NCBI RefSeq assembly: GCF_040717445.1
Contig: NZ_JBFEFL010000001.1
Coordinates: 124,001-188,000, forward strand
Source: Qipengyuania sp. JC766
GTDB taxonomy: Bacteria > Pseudomonadota > Alphaproteobacteria > Sphingomonadales > Sphingomonadaceae
Direction of reading: 5' to 3'
DNA: 64,000 nt
Below the pieces are notes generated by a model. It had not been told where the DNA came from. It saw nothing but the letters and a program-made list of their open reading frames with translations, and did no database searches. Each line of letters starts with the position of its first letter. Position 1 is the first letter of the stretch. Of this stretch, positions 47,154 to 55,395 are shown one piece after another. A program made the position numbers and the translations under genes.

Positions 47154-47726
47154 TCATTCTCCCTGCAAAATCGTCGGCATCAGCAGCATGGCGATGCGCA
47201 CGTCGACGGCATGGCCTTCCTCCCGCCAGCGGGCAACGAATTCCTCGAGTCCGTCTAGCGGAACGCGGTGGACCGTGATGTCCTCGCTGTCGGTGCCACC
47301 GCCTTCGCCCACGCGGGTCAGGCCGCGGGCGCGCAGCAGGGTGAAGCTTTCGCCGACCATGCCGGGGCTGGAATAATAGGTGCCCAGGTCCTCCATCCGC
47401 TCCGCGCGGTAGCCGGTTTCCTCTTCCAGTTCGCGGATCGCTGCGGTCACGGCGCTTTCGCCTTCGCCGCCATCCTCGTCCCCGATGAGGCCCGCCGGTA
47501 TCTCGAGGCAGACGCGGCCCAGCGGGACGCGGTACTGCGACACCAGCAGGACATGTCCGTCCTCCACCGCCAGGATGGCGGCGGCCCTTATGCCGCGGGC
47601 GCGCACCGCGTATTCCCACTTGCCGCGCTTCTTGCCGACGATGAAGCGGCCTTCCCAGACGGTCTCCTCGGGCAGGTCCATTTCAGGGGCGTCCGCTCCG
47701 CGGTGTTTCGCGTCCGGCAGCATCAT
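47154..47726 (-). CDS. NUDIX hydrolase (ADP-ribose pyrophosphatase-like)
   Basis: 190 residues with a complete NUDIX box ending in AIRELEEETGY, preceded by EIPAGLIGDEDGGEGESAVTA. The layout (VWEGRFIVGKKR, HVLLVSQYRVPLGR) resembles ADP-ribose/nucleoside-diphosphate sugar pyrophosphatases. The start overlaps the TPM gene upstream (ATGATG at 47726-47721) and its stop overlaps or adjoins the SDR start, so it is part of a coupled operon. Confidence 0.93.
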   Translation of the reverse strand: MMLPDAKHRGADAPEMDLPEETVWEGRFIVGKKRGKWEYAVRARGIRAAAILAVEDGHVLLVSQYRVPLGRVCLEIPAGLIGDEDGGEGESAVTAAIRELEEETGYRAERMEDLGTYYSSPGMVGESFTLLRARGLTRVGEGGGTDSEDITVHRVPLDGLEEFVARWREEGHAVDVRIAMLLMPTILQGE

Positions 47727-48397
47727 ACCTCGATCAGCCTGTCGGGCAGCTCGTTCTCGTCGTCGGCCTCGCGCGGGAAATGCTCGGCCAGGATTTCGCC
47801 CACGTCGCGAATGCCGGCGGCCAGGCCTTCGGCGATGCGGCCGTCCCTGATCTCGACCAGCATGTCGCCCATCGCGTCGCCCCAGACCTCGGCATCGACC
47901 TTCGCCGCGATCGGCTCGTCGGCGACGATCTCGGCGCGGTGTTCGCGCATGGAGAGGTAGATCAGCACGCCGGTCCGCCCGTGCGTGCGCCGTTCGGCAC
48001 CGACCTTGAAGTGGCGGATCGCCATAGCGTGGACGCGCTGGGTGCGCACCGATCCGGGCAGGATCGCGAAACGGATCGCGTCCGCGCTCAGCAGCAGCCA
48101 GAACAGGACGAAGGAGAGGGCGCCGACCGATGCCGCCACGGCCATCGCCTCGCCGCTGGTCCATTCATGGCCCCAGCCGCCGAGCGCCGCATCGATCAGG
48201 TCGAGCAGCGGACGCGGGACCAAGGAGACGATCGACATGGCAAGGATGGAGAGCGCCGCCGCCCATACCAGCACGACATCGGAGTACCCGTCCGACCGGT
48301 CGGCCAGCACGGTCACGATCTCGCCCGATGTACCCAGCTCGGCCTCGGCCACGGCATCGCTCACCACGCGGTGACCTGCCTCGTCCAGATAACCCAT
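47723..48397 (-). CDS. TPM-domain membrane protein
   Basis: 224 residues. N-terminal segment (HRVVSDAVAEAELGTSGEIVTVLADRS) resembling the start of a TPM domain, two transmembrane helices (about 42-60 and 87-105), then a C-terminal TPM-like part with VLIYLSMREHRAEIVAD. This is the membrane-embedded partner that usually accompanies LemA and YgcG-type TPM proteins. It lies 3 bases after the previous TPM gene. Confidence 0.85.
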   Translation of the reverse strand: MGYLDEAGHRVVSDAVAEAELGTSGEIVTVLADRSDGYSDVVLVWAAALSILAMSIVSLVPRPLLDLIDAALGGWGHEWTSGEAMAVAASVGALSFVLFWLLLSADAIRFAILPGSVRTQRVHAMAIRHFKVGAERRTHGRTGVLIYLSMREHRAEIVADEPIAAKVDAEVWGDAMGDMLVEIRDGRIAEGLAAGIRDVGEILAEHFPREADDENELPDRLIEV

Positions 48398-48400
48398 CTC

Positions 48401-49249
48401 CTACCACCCCCCGGAGGCGCCGCCGCCCCCGAAACTGCCGCCGCCGCCGGAAAAGCCGCCAAAGCCCCCGCCGCCACCGAAACCGCTGCCGCCACCGCCC
48501 CAGTCATCGCCGCCCGATAGCGCGCCGCTGAGGATGGAGGTGCCGACCTCCCAGAGGATGATGTTCGTCGCGACATCGCCCAGATCGCTGCCGCGTCGTC
48601 CTTTCTTGCCGCGATATTTCCGCTTGCGACTGCGCCCGAACATGGCCGGCAGGACGAACAGGAAGAATACGAGCGCGATGAACCAGCCGATCGCGCCGAC
48701 CGGGAATCCGCCATCGTTCGCGCGTTCCTCGCTCGCCTGCTGGGCGACCGCTTGCGCTTCTTCTGCCGGCAATTGCAATTGCTGGATGATGGCATCGGTC
48801 CCAGCGACGATGCCGCCCGGATAATCGTATTCGCGGAAGCGCGGCAGGATCGACTGGTTGATGATCACGGAGGACAGGGCATCGGTCATGATGCCTTCCA
48901 GCCCGTAGCCGACCTCGATCCGCACGCGCCGCTCGTTCGGCGCGACGATCAGCAGGGCGCCGTCATTGCGCTCCGCATCGCCGATCCCCCACTCGCGGCC
49001 AAGCTGGTACCCGTAGTCGGCGATCTCGTATCCTTCGAGGTCCGGGATGGTCGCGACCACCAGTTGCCGCTGCGACTGTTCTTCCAGCGCGGCAAGCTTG
49101 GCGTTGAGCGCCGCCTCGGTTTCTTCCGGAATGATGTCCGCCGCATCGACCACCCGGCCGGACAGCTCGGGGAAATTGGTCGGCTGCGCAGACGCCGGAA
49201 CCGTCAGCAGCGTCGCGAACGCGGTGAACAGGATTGCGAGTGCTCTCAT
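48401..49249 (-). CDS. TPM-domain protein with glycine-rich tail (YgcG-like)
   Basis: 282 residues. Signal peptide to about 22, TPM domain (LSGRVVDAADIIPEETE, DLEGYEIADYGYQLGREWGIG, RNDGALLIVAPNERRVRIEVGYGLEG), a transmembrane helix near 180-200 (IGWFIALVFFLFVLPAMF), a basic patch and a C-terminal Gly/Ser/Phe repeat (GGGGFGGFSGGGGSF and similar). This is the classic YgcG/DUF477 architecture. It overlaps the lipoprotein TPM gene by four bases. Confidence 0.9.
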   Translation of the reverse strand: MRALAILFTAFATLLTVPASAQPTNFPELSGRVVDAADIIPEETEAALNAKLAALEEQSQRQLVVATIPDLEGYEIADYGYQLGREWGIGDAERNDGALLIVAPNERRVRIEVGYGLEGIMTDALSSVIINQSILPRFREYDYPGGIVAGTDAIIQQLQLPAEEAQAVAQQASEERANDGGFPVGAIGWFIALVFFLFVLPAMFGRSRKRKYRGKKGRRGSDLGDVATNIILWEVGTSILSGALSGGDDWGGGGSGFGGGGGFGGFSGGGGSFGGGGASGGW

Positions 49250-49782
49250 GCCGGCACCATTTCGCGCGCCGTGACCGGCGTGACGGAAGTCTCGAGCAGG
49301 CGGGCCTCGATCAGGTCGGTCCCGATCATGATGGCTCCGAGATAATCGCCCTGCTTAAGCGAAGGCAGCATCCGGTCGATATAGGCGGCGCACAGTTCGT
49401 CGGTCAGGACGGTTTCCAGTCCCGTGCCGACTTCTATGCGGACGCGCCGGTCGTTCGGCGCCACTATCAGCAGGATCCCGTCATTGCGCTCCGCATCCCC
49501 GATACCCCAGCCATTGCCGAGCGCCATGCCGAATTCCTCGATCGACCGGCCCTGCAGATCGGGCGTGGTGACGATCACCATCTGGGCGAGGGTGCGGTCC
49601 TCCAACTCGGACAGTTGCCCGGTGAGGTCGGCCTCGATCCGCTCCGGGATTATGTCGGCTGCATCGACGACACGCCCCGTCAATTCCAGCGGCGCGCCGC
49701 TTGCAGGCGCGTCCGCGGCTTCGCAGGACGCAAGGAGCACGATTGCGGGAAGGGCGGACCAGAGCCGCACGGGGCGGCTCAA
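49246..49782 (-). CDS. TPM-domain lipoprotein
   Basis: 178 residues if TTG 49782 is the start (it overlaps the lemA stop, TTGA); GTG 49770 is an alternative. Lipoprotein signal IVLLASC, then a TPM domain: LTGRVVDAADIIPERIE, DLQGRSIEEFGMALGNGWGIG, RNDGILLIVAPNDRRVRIEVG. It is clearly paralogous to the next gene but lacks the membrane helix and glycine-rich tail. It makes an extra TPM copy in this operon. Confidence 0.85.
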   Translation of the reverse strand: MSRPVRLWSALPAIVLLASCEAADAPASGAPLELTGRVVDAADIIPERIEADLTGQLSELEDRTLAQMVIVTTPDLQGRSIEEFGMALGNGWGIGDAERNDGILLIVAPNDRRVRIEVGTGLETVLTDELCAAYIDRMLPSLKQGDYLGAIMIGTDLIEARLLETSVTPVTAREMVPA

Positions 49783-50384
49783 TTGCCCGAGGTCATGTCG
49801 ATCGTCGGAGCGACTTCGGCCCCTTCGGTCGTCGCCTCGTAGGGGACCAGCGGTTCGGCACCGTGAATCACGTTGGCACCGATCGAGTCCGGGAAGGTAC
49901 GGATGGTCGTGTTGTACTGGCGAACCGCCTCGTTGTAGTCGCGGATGGCGACCGCGATGCGGTTCTCCGTGCCTTCCAGCTGACTCTGCAGCGCCAGGAA
50001 GTTCTGGTTCGAAGTGATCTGAGGATAGGCCTCGAAGCTTGCCAGAAGGCGCCCCAGACCCTGCCCCAGCTGCGTCTGCGCTTCCTGGAATTCGGCCATC
50101 GCCTCCGGGTTGTCGAGATCGGCGGCGTCGATGTTGACGCTGGTTGCGCGGGCGCGCGCATTCGTCACTTCGGTCAGGATGGTCTGCTCGTTCTGGGCCG
50201 CGCCGCGCGCGACTTCGACGAGGTTGGGGATGAGGTTGGCCCGGCGCTGGAACTGCGCTTCCACGTCGGCCCACTTGGCCTTGGCGTTTTCCTCTGCCGT
50301 CGGGACCGAGTTGATGCCGCATGCGGCAAGGGTAACGGACGCGGCAAGGGCCAGCGCGGCGTTGCGAACGAAGCGGAACGTCAT
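49779..50384 (-). CDS. LemA-family lipoprotein
   Basis: 201 residues. Lipoprotein signal (ALAASVTLAAC), then the LemA four-helix domain: WADVEAQFQRRANLIPNLVEV, LAALQ-type heptads and AIRDYNEAVRQYNTTIRTFPD. The role is poorly understood; it is nearly always next to TPM proteins and is linked to envelope stress. ATG 50384 has GGAG eight bases upstream, better than the in-frame start at 50432. First gene of the lemA-TPM-TPM-TPM-NUDIX-SDR operon. Confidence 0.94.
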   Translation of the reverse strand: MTFRFVRNAALALAASVTLAACGINSVPTAEENAKAKWADVEAQFQRRANLIPNLVEVARGAAQNEQTILTEVTNARARATSVNIDAADLDNPEAMAEFQEAQTQLGQGLGRLLASFEAYPQITSNQNFLALQSQLEGTENRIAVAIRDYNEAVRQYNTTIRTFPDSIGANVIHGAEPLVPYEATTEGAEVAPTIDMTSGN

Positions 50385-50500
50385 GGGGGGCACTCCATCG
50401 TGAATAAGTCGTGTCTTAGGCAGATAGCACACGCTAACCGCTATTCAAGCGAACCACATTCGTTAAAAGCCTGGGCCGAACGAGGCATGGAGGACCGAGA

Positions 50501-50980
50501 ATGAGCCTGGGAACCGAATTCAAAAAATTCATCGCGCGCGGCAATGTCATCGACCTGGCCGTCGGTGTCGTCATCGGCGCTGCGTTCAGCGGCATCGTGA
50601 CTCAGCTGACCGAAAGCATCCTGATGCCGCTGATAGGCTGGATCTTCGGCGATATCGACTTTTCCAACTGGTTCATCCTGCTGGGCGAGATACCCGAAGG
50701 ATACGAAGGCGCGGTCGACAATTACGAGCAGCTGAAGGAAGCGGGCGTCGCGATGATCGGTTACGGTGCGTTCCTCACCGCCATCATCAATTTCCTGATT
50801 GTCGCCTTTGCGCTGTTCATGCTGATCCGCGGCGTGAACCGGGTGACGGAAGAAATGCAGCGCAAACAGATGGAAACGGAGGACAGCTCGAAAAGCGACG
50901 AGGTCCCGACCGATCCGCAGCTGGACGTGCTGAAGAAGATCCTCGCCGAACTGAAGCAGGACAAGACCGGCGCGGCGTGA
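50501..50980 (+). CDS. mscL: Large-conductance mechanosensitive channel
   Basis: 159 residues. N-terminal amphipathic helix and TM1 (EFKKFIARGNVIDLAVGVVIGAAFSGIV) are characteristic; TM2 lies near 85-110 (FLTAIINFLIVAFALFMLI), followed by a charged cytoplasmic helix. Releases solutes on hypo-osmotic shock. GGAGGA precedes ATG 50501. The loop between the two helices is longer than in E. coli. Confidence 0.97.
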   Translation: MSLGTEFKKFIARGNVIDLAVGVVIGAAFSGIVTQLTESILMPLIGWIFGDIDFSNWFILLGEIPEGYEGAVDNYEQLKEAGVAMIGYGAFLTAIINFLIVAFALFMLIRGVNRVTEEMQRKQMETEDSSKSDEVPTDPQLDVLKKILAELKQDKTGAA

Positions 50981-50989
50981 CTCCGGACC

Positions 50990-51012
50990 GGGCTCCGCAC
51001 GGCGCGGAGCCC
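50990..51012 (+). terminator. Hairpin after mscL, possible terminator
   Basis: Perfect 9-base stem GGGCTCCGC/GCGGAGCCC around ACGGC, 10 bases past the mscL stop. There is no real T-run after it, so termination is uncertain. It lies just upstream of the tmRNA promoter region. Confidence 0.45.
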
Positions 51013-51060
51013 GTCCCTCACATCCACTTCCCATTAAGGCGCGAACGCCTATATAGGACC

Positions 51061-51404
51061 TGCCGGTTTCGGCCGGCTATGGCGATAAAGTGCGGCGTGC
51101 AATAGGCACAACGGACCCGGGGGCAGTACCCGGCGGCTCCACCAAAAGGCGCGGGAAACCGGGCCTCCTGACGGGGCCGAACCAGGATCGACGTGTGTTG
51201 AAAGACGCAGTTTTCGCCCGGGCTGAGTAACCCGTAAAACTGTTCACCTTGATAAGTGCCAACGACAACGAAGCACTTGCTCTCGCTGCGTAATTCTAGG
51301 GCCTAGCGGCCTGAATTTACAAAGCTAAAGCGCGGTTGGACCCACCGGTCAACAGAAGCGGATTCCGGGGCTCCGGGGGTAGCTAGCAACAGAAACCCCC
51401 ACCT
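51061..51404 (+). ncRNA. ssrA: Transfer-messenger RNA, circularly permuted two-piece form
   Basis: The acceptor piece comes first: T-arm-like CCGGG-GGCAGTA-CCCGG then GGCTCCACCA ending at 51144. The gene continues with a short spacer that is removed in processing, then the coding piece begins GGGGCCG at 51173, which pairs with CGGCTCC at 51134-51140 to form the acceptor stem. The tag frame at 51258-51293 reads ANDNEALALAA then TAA. This permuted order is the alphaproteobacterial form. A TATATA -10-like sequence lies at 51050-51055. Outer ends are approximate. Confidence 0.93.
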
Positions 51405-51427
51405 TCCTTCCGATTCCTACGCCGCGT

Positions 51428-51670
51428 TCAGCCCTGGCTGGCTGGAGCTTCGCGCTTGCCCTTTTCGTATTTCAGGCAGTCGAGGATCTTCGCGCCGGCG
51501 AGGAAGACGACGCCCGTGCAGGACACGAACAGCAGCTGTCCGAAGAAGCCGGGGAACTGGTCGAGATAGGCCGCCCCGCGGCTGGTCGCGCCGACGGCGA
51601 GCGCGTAGATCACCAGGAACGCCTCCAGGCGGGTCTTGATCACGAACAGTCGGCCGACCTTGCGAAACAT
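51428..51670 (-). CDS. Small two-helix membrane protein
   Basis: 80 residues starting at ATG 51670 with AGGGAG just upstream. Basic N-terminus, two hydrophobic helices (about 13-30 and 42-62), then a polar lysine-rich tail. No family recognised with certainty; similar small proteins are common beside tmRNA and ast genes in sphingomonads from memory, without assigned function. Confidence 0.72.
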   Translation of the reverse strand: MFRKVGRLFVIKTRLEAFLVIYALAVGATSRGAAYLDQFPGFFGQLLFVSCTGVVFLAGAKILDCLKYEKGKREAPASQG

Positions 51671-51788
51671 GCGCTCCCTTTCGTTAACGAACAGCCACGC
51701 AAGCCCCGTGCCAGCCACGGATTTCTGCGCCTTGCGCTGATTAACGTCACGAAGGGTGTAAGGGTGCCCGACAAGCGCGTCGAGCGCG

Positions 51789-53039
51789 TTAACCGAGTTC
51801 GGGAAGCTCCAGCAGGTCCGTCAACGCGCTCCGGGCACGCGTTACCGCATCGGCGAGGGCATCCGTGCCGATTTCGGACGGTCCGATCGATTCCGGCCAG
51901 TGACGTGCGATCACGTCCTCCATCGCGCCCGCTTTCGCCTCGTCCAGCATGAAGCGCGGATCGACCGTTGCCGGGTCCGCGACCACGCGCAGGCGCAGGC
52001 AGGCGGGGCCGCCGCCATTGGCCATGGACTGGCGCACATCCACCGGGATGACCCGGCGGATCGGGCCATTGCCCGCGACCATCGCCTGCAGCCAGTCCCA
52101 GACACGCGCGCTTTCCCGGCATTCGAGCGGAACGACCAGCGCCATGGTGCCATCCGGCAGGGAGAGGAGCTGCGCGTTGAACAGGTAGCTCCTGATCGCC
52201 TCTTCCATGCTGACCGCGCTCTCCGGCACCTCGACCACTTCCAGTGCAGGGAAGGCGGCGCGGATCGCCTCGTGCGCGCCGTGCCCGTCGGCAAAGGCGC
52301 GCTCGTGGGTGAACAGCACCCGCTCATTGGCGACGGAGACCACGTCGTTGTGGAAGGCGCCCGCTTCGATGGCCTCGCCGTTCTGCTCGATGAAGACGCA
52401 GCGGTCCGGGTCGAGCCCGTGCAGCCGGGCGACCGCGCGGCTGGCCTGTTCGTGCTGGCGTGCGGGGAATTTCCCGCCGGGCCGCCCATAGACGAACACT
52501 TCGACGCCCGCGGCCGCGTGACCTTCGCAAAAGCGCATGTGGTTGGCCGCGCCCTCGTCGCCATAGCTGGGCGGCACGGCGTCGTGGACCGCGAAATGCG
52601 CGGTGTCCGCGAAGGCGATGTCGAGCTGGCGCTTCGTCTCGGGCCATTCCTGCGCGCGGTGGAGCATGGTGACGAGGTTCGCCGGCGTCAGGTGGCAGCG
52701 CCCGTCCGCGGTATCGGGCGTGGGGCTGACCGTGGCGGCATTGGCGGTCCACATGCTGGAGGCCGACCAGGCGGACGCGAGCAGCGCGGGATTGGCGGTC
52801 TCGTCCACCGCCAGCCGGTCGAGCAACGCCGGGTTGGGGCGGGGCAGCGGCAGCAGGAAGCCCTGCGGCAGGCCCAGCGCCATGTTGCTGCGCATCTTCG
52901 CCAGCCCCTGCAGGGCCGCCGCGCGCGGGTAGGACGTGTCGCCCTTGTGGCTGGTGGCCGCGAGGTTGCCGAGGCTGAGGCCGGCATAATTGTGGCTGGG
53001 GCCGACGATGCCGTCGAAATTGATTTCCGTGAGGGTCAT
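51789..53039 (-). CDS. astB: N-succinylarginine dihydrolase
   Basis: 416 residues. Hydrolyses N2-succinylarginine to succinylornithine, ammonia and CO2, the second step of the arginine succinyltransferase pathway. Family features: NFDGIVGPSHNYAGLSLGN at the N-terminus, AWSASSMWTANAATVSP, and the catalytic-type sequences FHNDVVSVANERVLF and MANGGGPACLRLR. ATG 53039 lies one base after the astA stop, so the two are coupled. Confidence 0.97.
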   Translation of the reverse strand: MTLTEINFDGIVGPSHNYAGLSLGNLAATSHKGDTSYPRAAALQGLAKMRSNMALGLPQGFLLPLPRPNPALLDRLAVDETANPALLASAWSASSMWTANAATVSPTPDTADGRCHLTPANLVTMLHRAQEWPETKRQLDIAFADTAHFAVHDAVPPSYGDEGAANHMRFCEGHAAAGVEVFVYGRPGGKFPARQHEQASRAVARLHGLDPDRCVFIEQNGEAIEAGAFHNDVVSVANERVLFTHERAFADGHGAHEAIRAAFPALEVVEVPESAVSMEEAIRSYLFNAQLLSLPDGTMALVVPLECRESARVWDWLQAMVAGNGPIRRVIPVDVRQSMANGGGPACLRLRVVADPATVDPRFMLDEAKAGAMEDVIARHWPESIGPSEIGTDALADAVTRARSALTDLLELPELG

Positions 53040-53040
53040 G

Positions 53041-54054
53041 TCAGCGCGCCACGCTCCACACTGTGTCCCCGTCCGCCACGCCGAGTGCATCGGCCGCCTG
53101 CGGGTCGAGGGATACCGCGTCGCCCGCAATCGCGCGCGAGCCGTAGCAGCAGCGGAAGTCCTCCAGCCGCCCGGTCGCGACCAGCGCGCTTTCGCCTTCG
53201 TCCGCCAGCGTCCCGGAGCAACCCGCCCCGGTCGCACCCGCCACGCTCACCACGTTGTCGGTGCGCGCGATCATGGTCGGGCCGCCGTCGAAAATGTCGA
53301 CATAGCCTTCATAGGCGAAGCCTTCCTTCTCCAGCATCCGCATCGCGGCGCGCCCGGTGGGGTGGGGCAGGCCGATCACGCGCTTCGCCTCGTCGTCCAG
53401 CATGGCGACGTAGACCGGGTATTTCGGCATCAGGTCGGCGATGAACTGGTTGCCGTTGATGGCGTTGAAATAGTCCGCTTCCTGGAAGGTCATGCCGAAG
53501 AAACGCCCGGCGACCCCGTCCCAGAAGGGCGATCCGCCGCGTTCGTCGATGATGCCGCGCAGTTCCGCGATGACCCGGTCGGCAAAGCGCGCCCGGTGCA
53601 TCGCGATGAACAGGTAGCGGCTCCGCGCGAGCAGCAGGCCGAGCCCGCCGGCCCGCTCGTTCGGATGAAGGAACAGGCCGCCCACTTCGCTGCAGCCTTC
53701 GAGGTCTGTGACGAGGTTCAGCATTTCCGCACGCACCGTGCGGTCCAGTTCCTGCGAATACTGGGTCAGCGTGTTGAGGCGATAGGAGTAGAACGGCCAG
53801 CGCTGGCCGACCTGCGTCATCAGCTGGCAGGTGCCACGCACCGCGCCCGTCTCCACGTTTTCCAGCACCAGCACGAAGGTCTCGTCGACCATCTCCTCGC
53901 CGGTATTGGCAAAGGCGCTGGCGGACGTTTGCAGCTTCGCGGTCAGGGCGTCGCGATCGGGGGGCAGGTTGGTGAACCCGCCGCCGGTCAGCTTGGCCAT
54001 CTCGTACAGCGCCTCGAGATCGTCGGGGCGGCTGGCGCGGATGCGGAAGGTCAC
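53041..54054 (-). CDS. astA: Arginine N-succinyltransferase
   Basis: 337 residues, GNAT fold. Transfers succinyl from succinyl-CoA to arginine. Seen: FRIRASRPDDLEALYEMA, the family stretch GGGFTNLPPDRDAL, EVGGLFLHPNERAGGLGLLL (acyl-CoA region) and RFFGMTFQEADYF. The GTG start at 54054 overlaps the stop of the M20 hydrolase gene (GTGA at 54051-54054). Slightly shorter than the E. coli enzyme. Only one astA-type subunit gene is present. Confidence 0.97.
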   Translation of the reverse strand: MTFRIRASRPDDLEALYEMAKLTGGGFTNLPPDRDALTAKLQTSASAFANTGEEMVDETFVLVLENVETGAVRGTCQLMTQVGQRWPFYSYRLNTLTQYSQELDRTVRAEMLNLVTDLEGCSEVGGLFLHPNERAGGLGLLLARSRYLFIAMHRARFADRVIAELRGIIDERGGSPFWDGVAGRFFGMTFQEADYFNAINGNQFIADLMPKYPVYVAMLDDEAKRVIGLPHPTGRAAMRMLEKEGFAYEGYVDIFDGGPTMIARTDNVVSVAGATGAGCSGTLADEGESALVATGRLEDFRCCYGSRAIAGDAVSLDPQAADALGVADGDTVWSVAR

Positions 54055-55262
54055 AGCTCGTCTCCCGTGGCCAGGCGATGCAGCAGCAGCGCGCTGAGCG
54101 CGGCCCGCTCGGGCAGGCTTGGCACGATCATGAATTCGTCGGGCGAATGGATCTTGCCGCCGCGCACGCCCATCGTGTCCACCACCGGCACGCCGGTCGC
54201 GGCGATGTTGTTGCCGTCGCAAACGCCGCCGGTCGATTGCCAGCCGATCTCCTGCCCCAGCATCGCGCCGCAATCGCGCACCAGGTCGAACAGTTTCTGC
54301 GCCGTGCGGTCGACGGGCTTGGGCGGGCGGGTGACGCCGCCATGGACGTGGATGTCCACCTCCTGCGCCTGCTTCACTTCGCCCACCAGCGCGGCGAGCT
54401 CGCCTTCGAACCGCTCGGCCGCCGCCGGTTCCTTGGGCCGGATGTTGAAGCGCAGCACGGCATGGTCGGGGACCACGTTGTTGGCCGCGCCGCCGTCGAT
54501 CTTCGCCGGATTGACCGGGATGTCGTCGCGCTGCAGGTCCTTCAGCCGGACGGCCAGCGTGGCCGCGGCGACCAGCGCGTTGCGCCCGTCCTGCGGGTTG
54601 CGCCCGGCATGGGCGGATTTCCCGGTGACGGTCAGCGAGTAATTGCCACTGCCGCCGCGCGCATGGGCCAGCGTCCCGTCGGGCAGGGCGGACGGTTCGT
54701 AGGTCAGCGCGGCATACTTCCCCTGGGCAAGCCTCTCGATCAGCGGCGCGGAGGACAGCGATCCCGTCTCCTCGTCCGCATTTATCATCACGTTGTACCC
54801 GATCCGCTGGGCCGCATCGCTGCCCTCGAAGGCGCGCAGGGCATGGAGGATGACCGCGATCCCGCCCTTCATGTCGGCAAGGCCGGGGCCGTTCAGCGTA
54901 TCGTCGTCCAGCCAGACCTGCTCCTGGAACGGGTGGTCCTTGGGAAACACGGTGTCCATGTGACCGGTGAACAGCAGGCGCCGCTCCGCATCGGGGCGGA
55001 CCCGCAGGACCATGTGCCGGCCATGCGGCTTTTCGAACTCGCGGCCGTCGGCATCGACCGCGGTCACCGGCGCGGGATCGACCAGCTCGACCTCGCCCGG
55101 AAGGGTTGCGAAGGCATCCGCCAGCATCGTGGCCAGCGTGGCGAGGCCATCGAGGTTCGCGGTGCCGGTGTTGATCGCGCTCCACGCGCGCGCATCGGCC
55201 AGCATCGCGTCGCCGTCGATCGGCTCCAGCAGGGCCTGTCTCTCGCTGTCTGTCATGGTCAT
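54051..55262 (-). CDS. M20-family metallohydrolase in ast operon
   Basis: 403 residues of the carboxypeptidase G2/ArgE-like M20 family. Metal ligands and catalytic residues: TGHMDTVFP, GLADMKGG, the DEE of NADEETGS, and a late GVCDGNN/GGKIHSPDE with His; a dimerisation domain starts at YSLTVTGKSAHAGRNPQ. It precedes astA with a 4-base overlap, which implies a role in arginine breakdown. It may remove the succinyl group from succinylglutamate, the AstE step, or another acyl-amino acid. ATG 55262 is preferred over 55256 by Shine-Dalgarno spacing. Confidence 0.9.
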   Translation of the reverse strand: MTMTDSERQALLEPIDGDAMLADARAWSAINTGTANLDGLATLATMLADAFATLPGEVELVDPAPVTAVDADGREFEKPHGRHMVLRVRPDAERRLLFTGHMDTVFPKDHPFQEQVWLDDDTLNGPGLADMKGGIAVILHALRAFEGSDAAQRIGYNVMINADEETGSLSSAPLIERLAQGKYAALTYEPSALPDGTLAHARGGSGNYSLTVTGKSAHAGRNPQDGRNALVAAATLAVRLKDLQRDDIPVNPAKIDGGAANNVVPDHAVLRFNIRPKEPAAAERFEGELAALVGEVKQAQEVDIHVHGGVTRPPKPVDRTAQKLFDLVRDCGAMLGQEIGWQSTGGVCDGNNIAATGVPVVDTMGVRGGKIHSPDEFMIVPSLPERAALSALLLHRLATGDEL

Positions 55263-55395
55263 CGGTGACGGCCCTAGCTGGCCTGACGGTCCAGTCCAAG
55301 CCCGTTGCCATTTGCCGGAGGCTGCGCCATAGCGACGCCGTCCTCCCCAGGGTCGCATGCCTGATAACGTTCGCCAAACCGAACAGAGGATTTTC

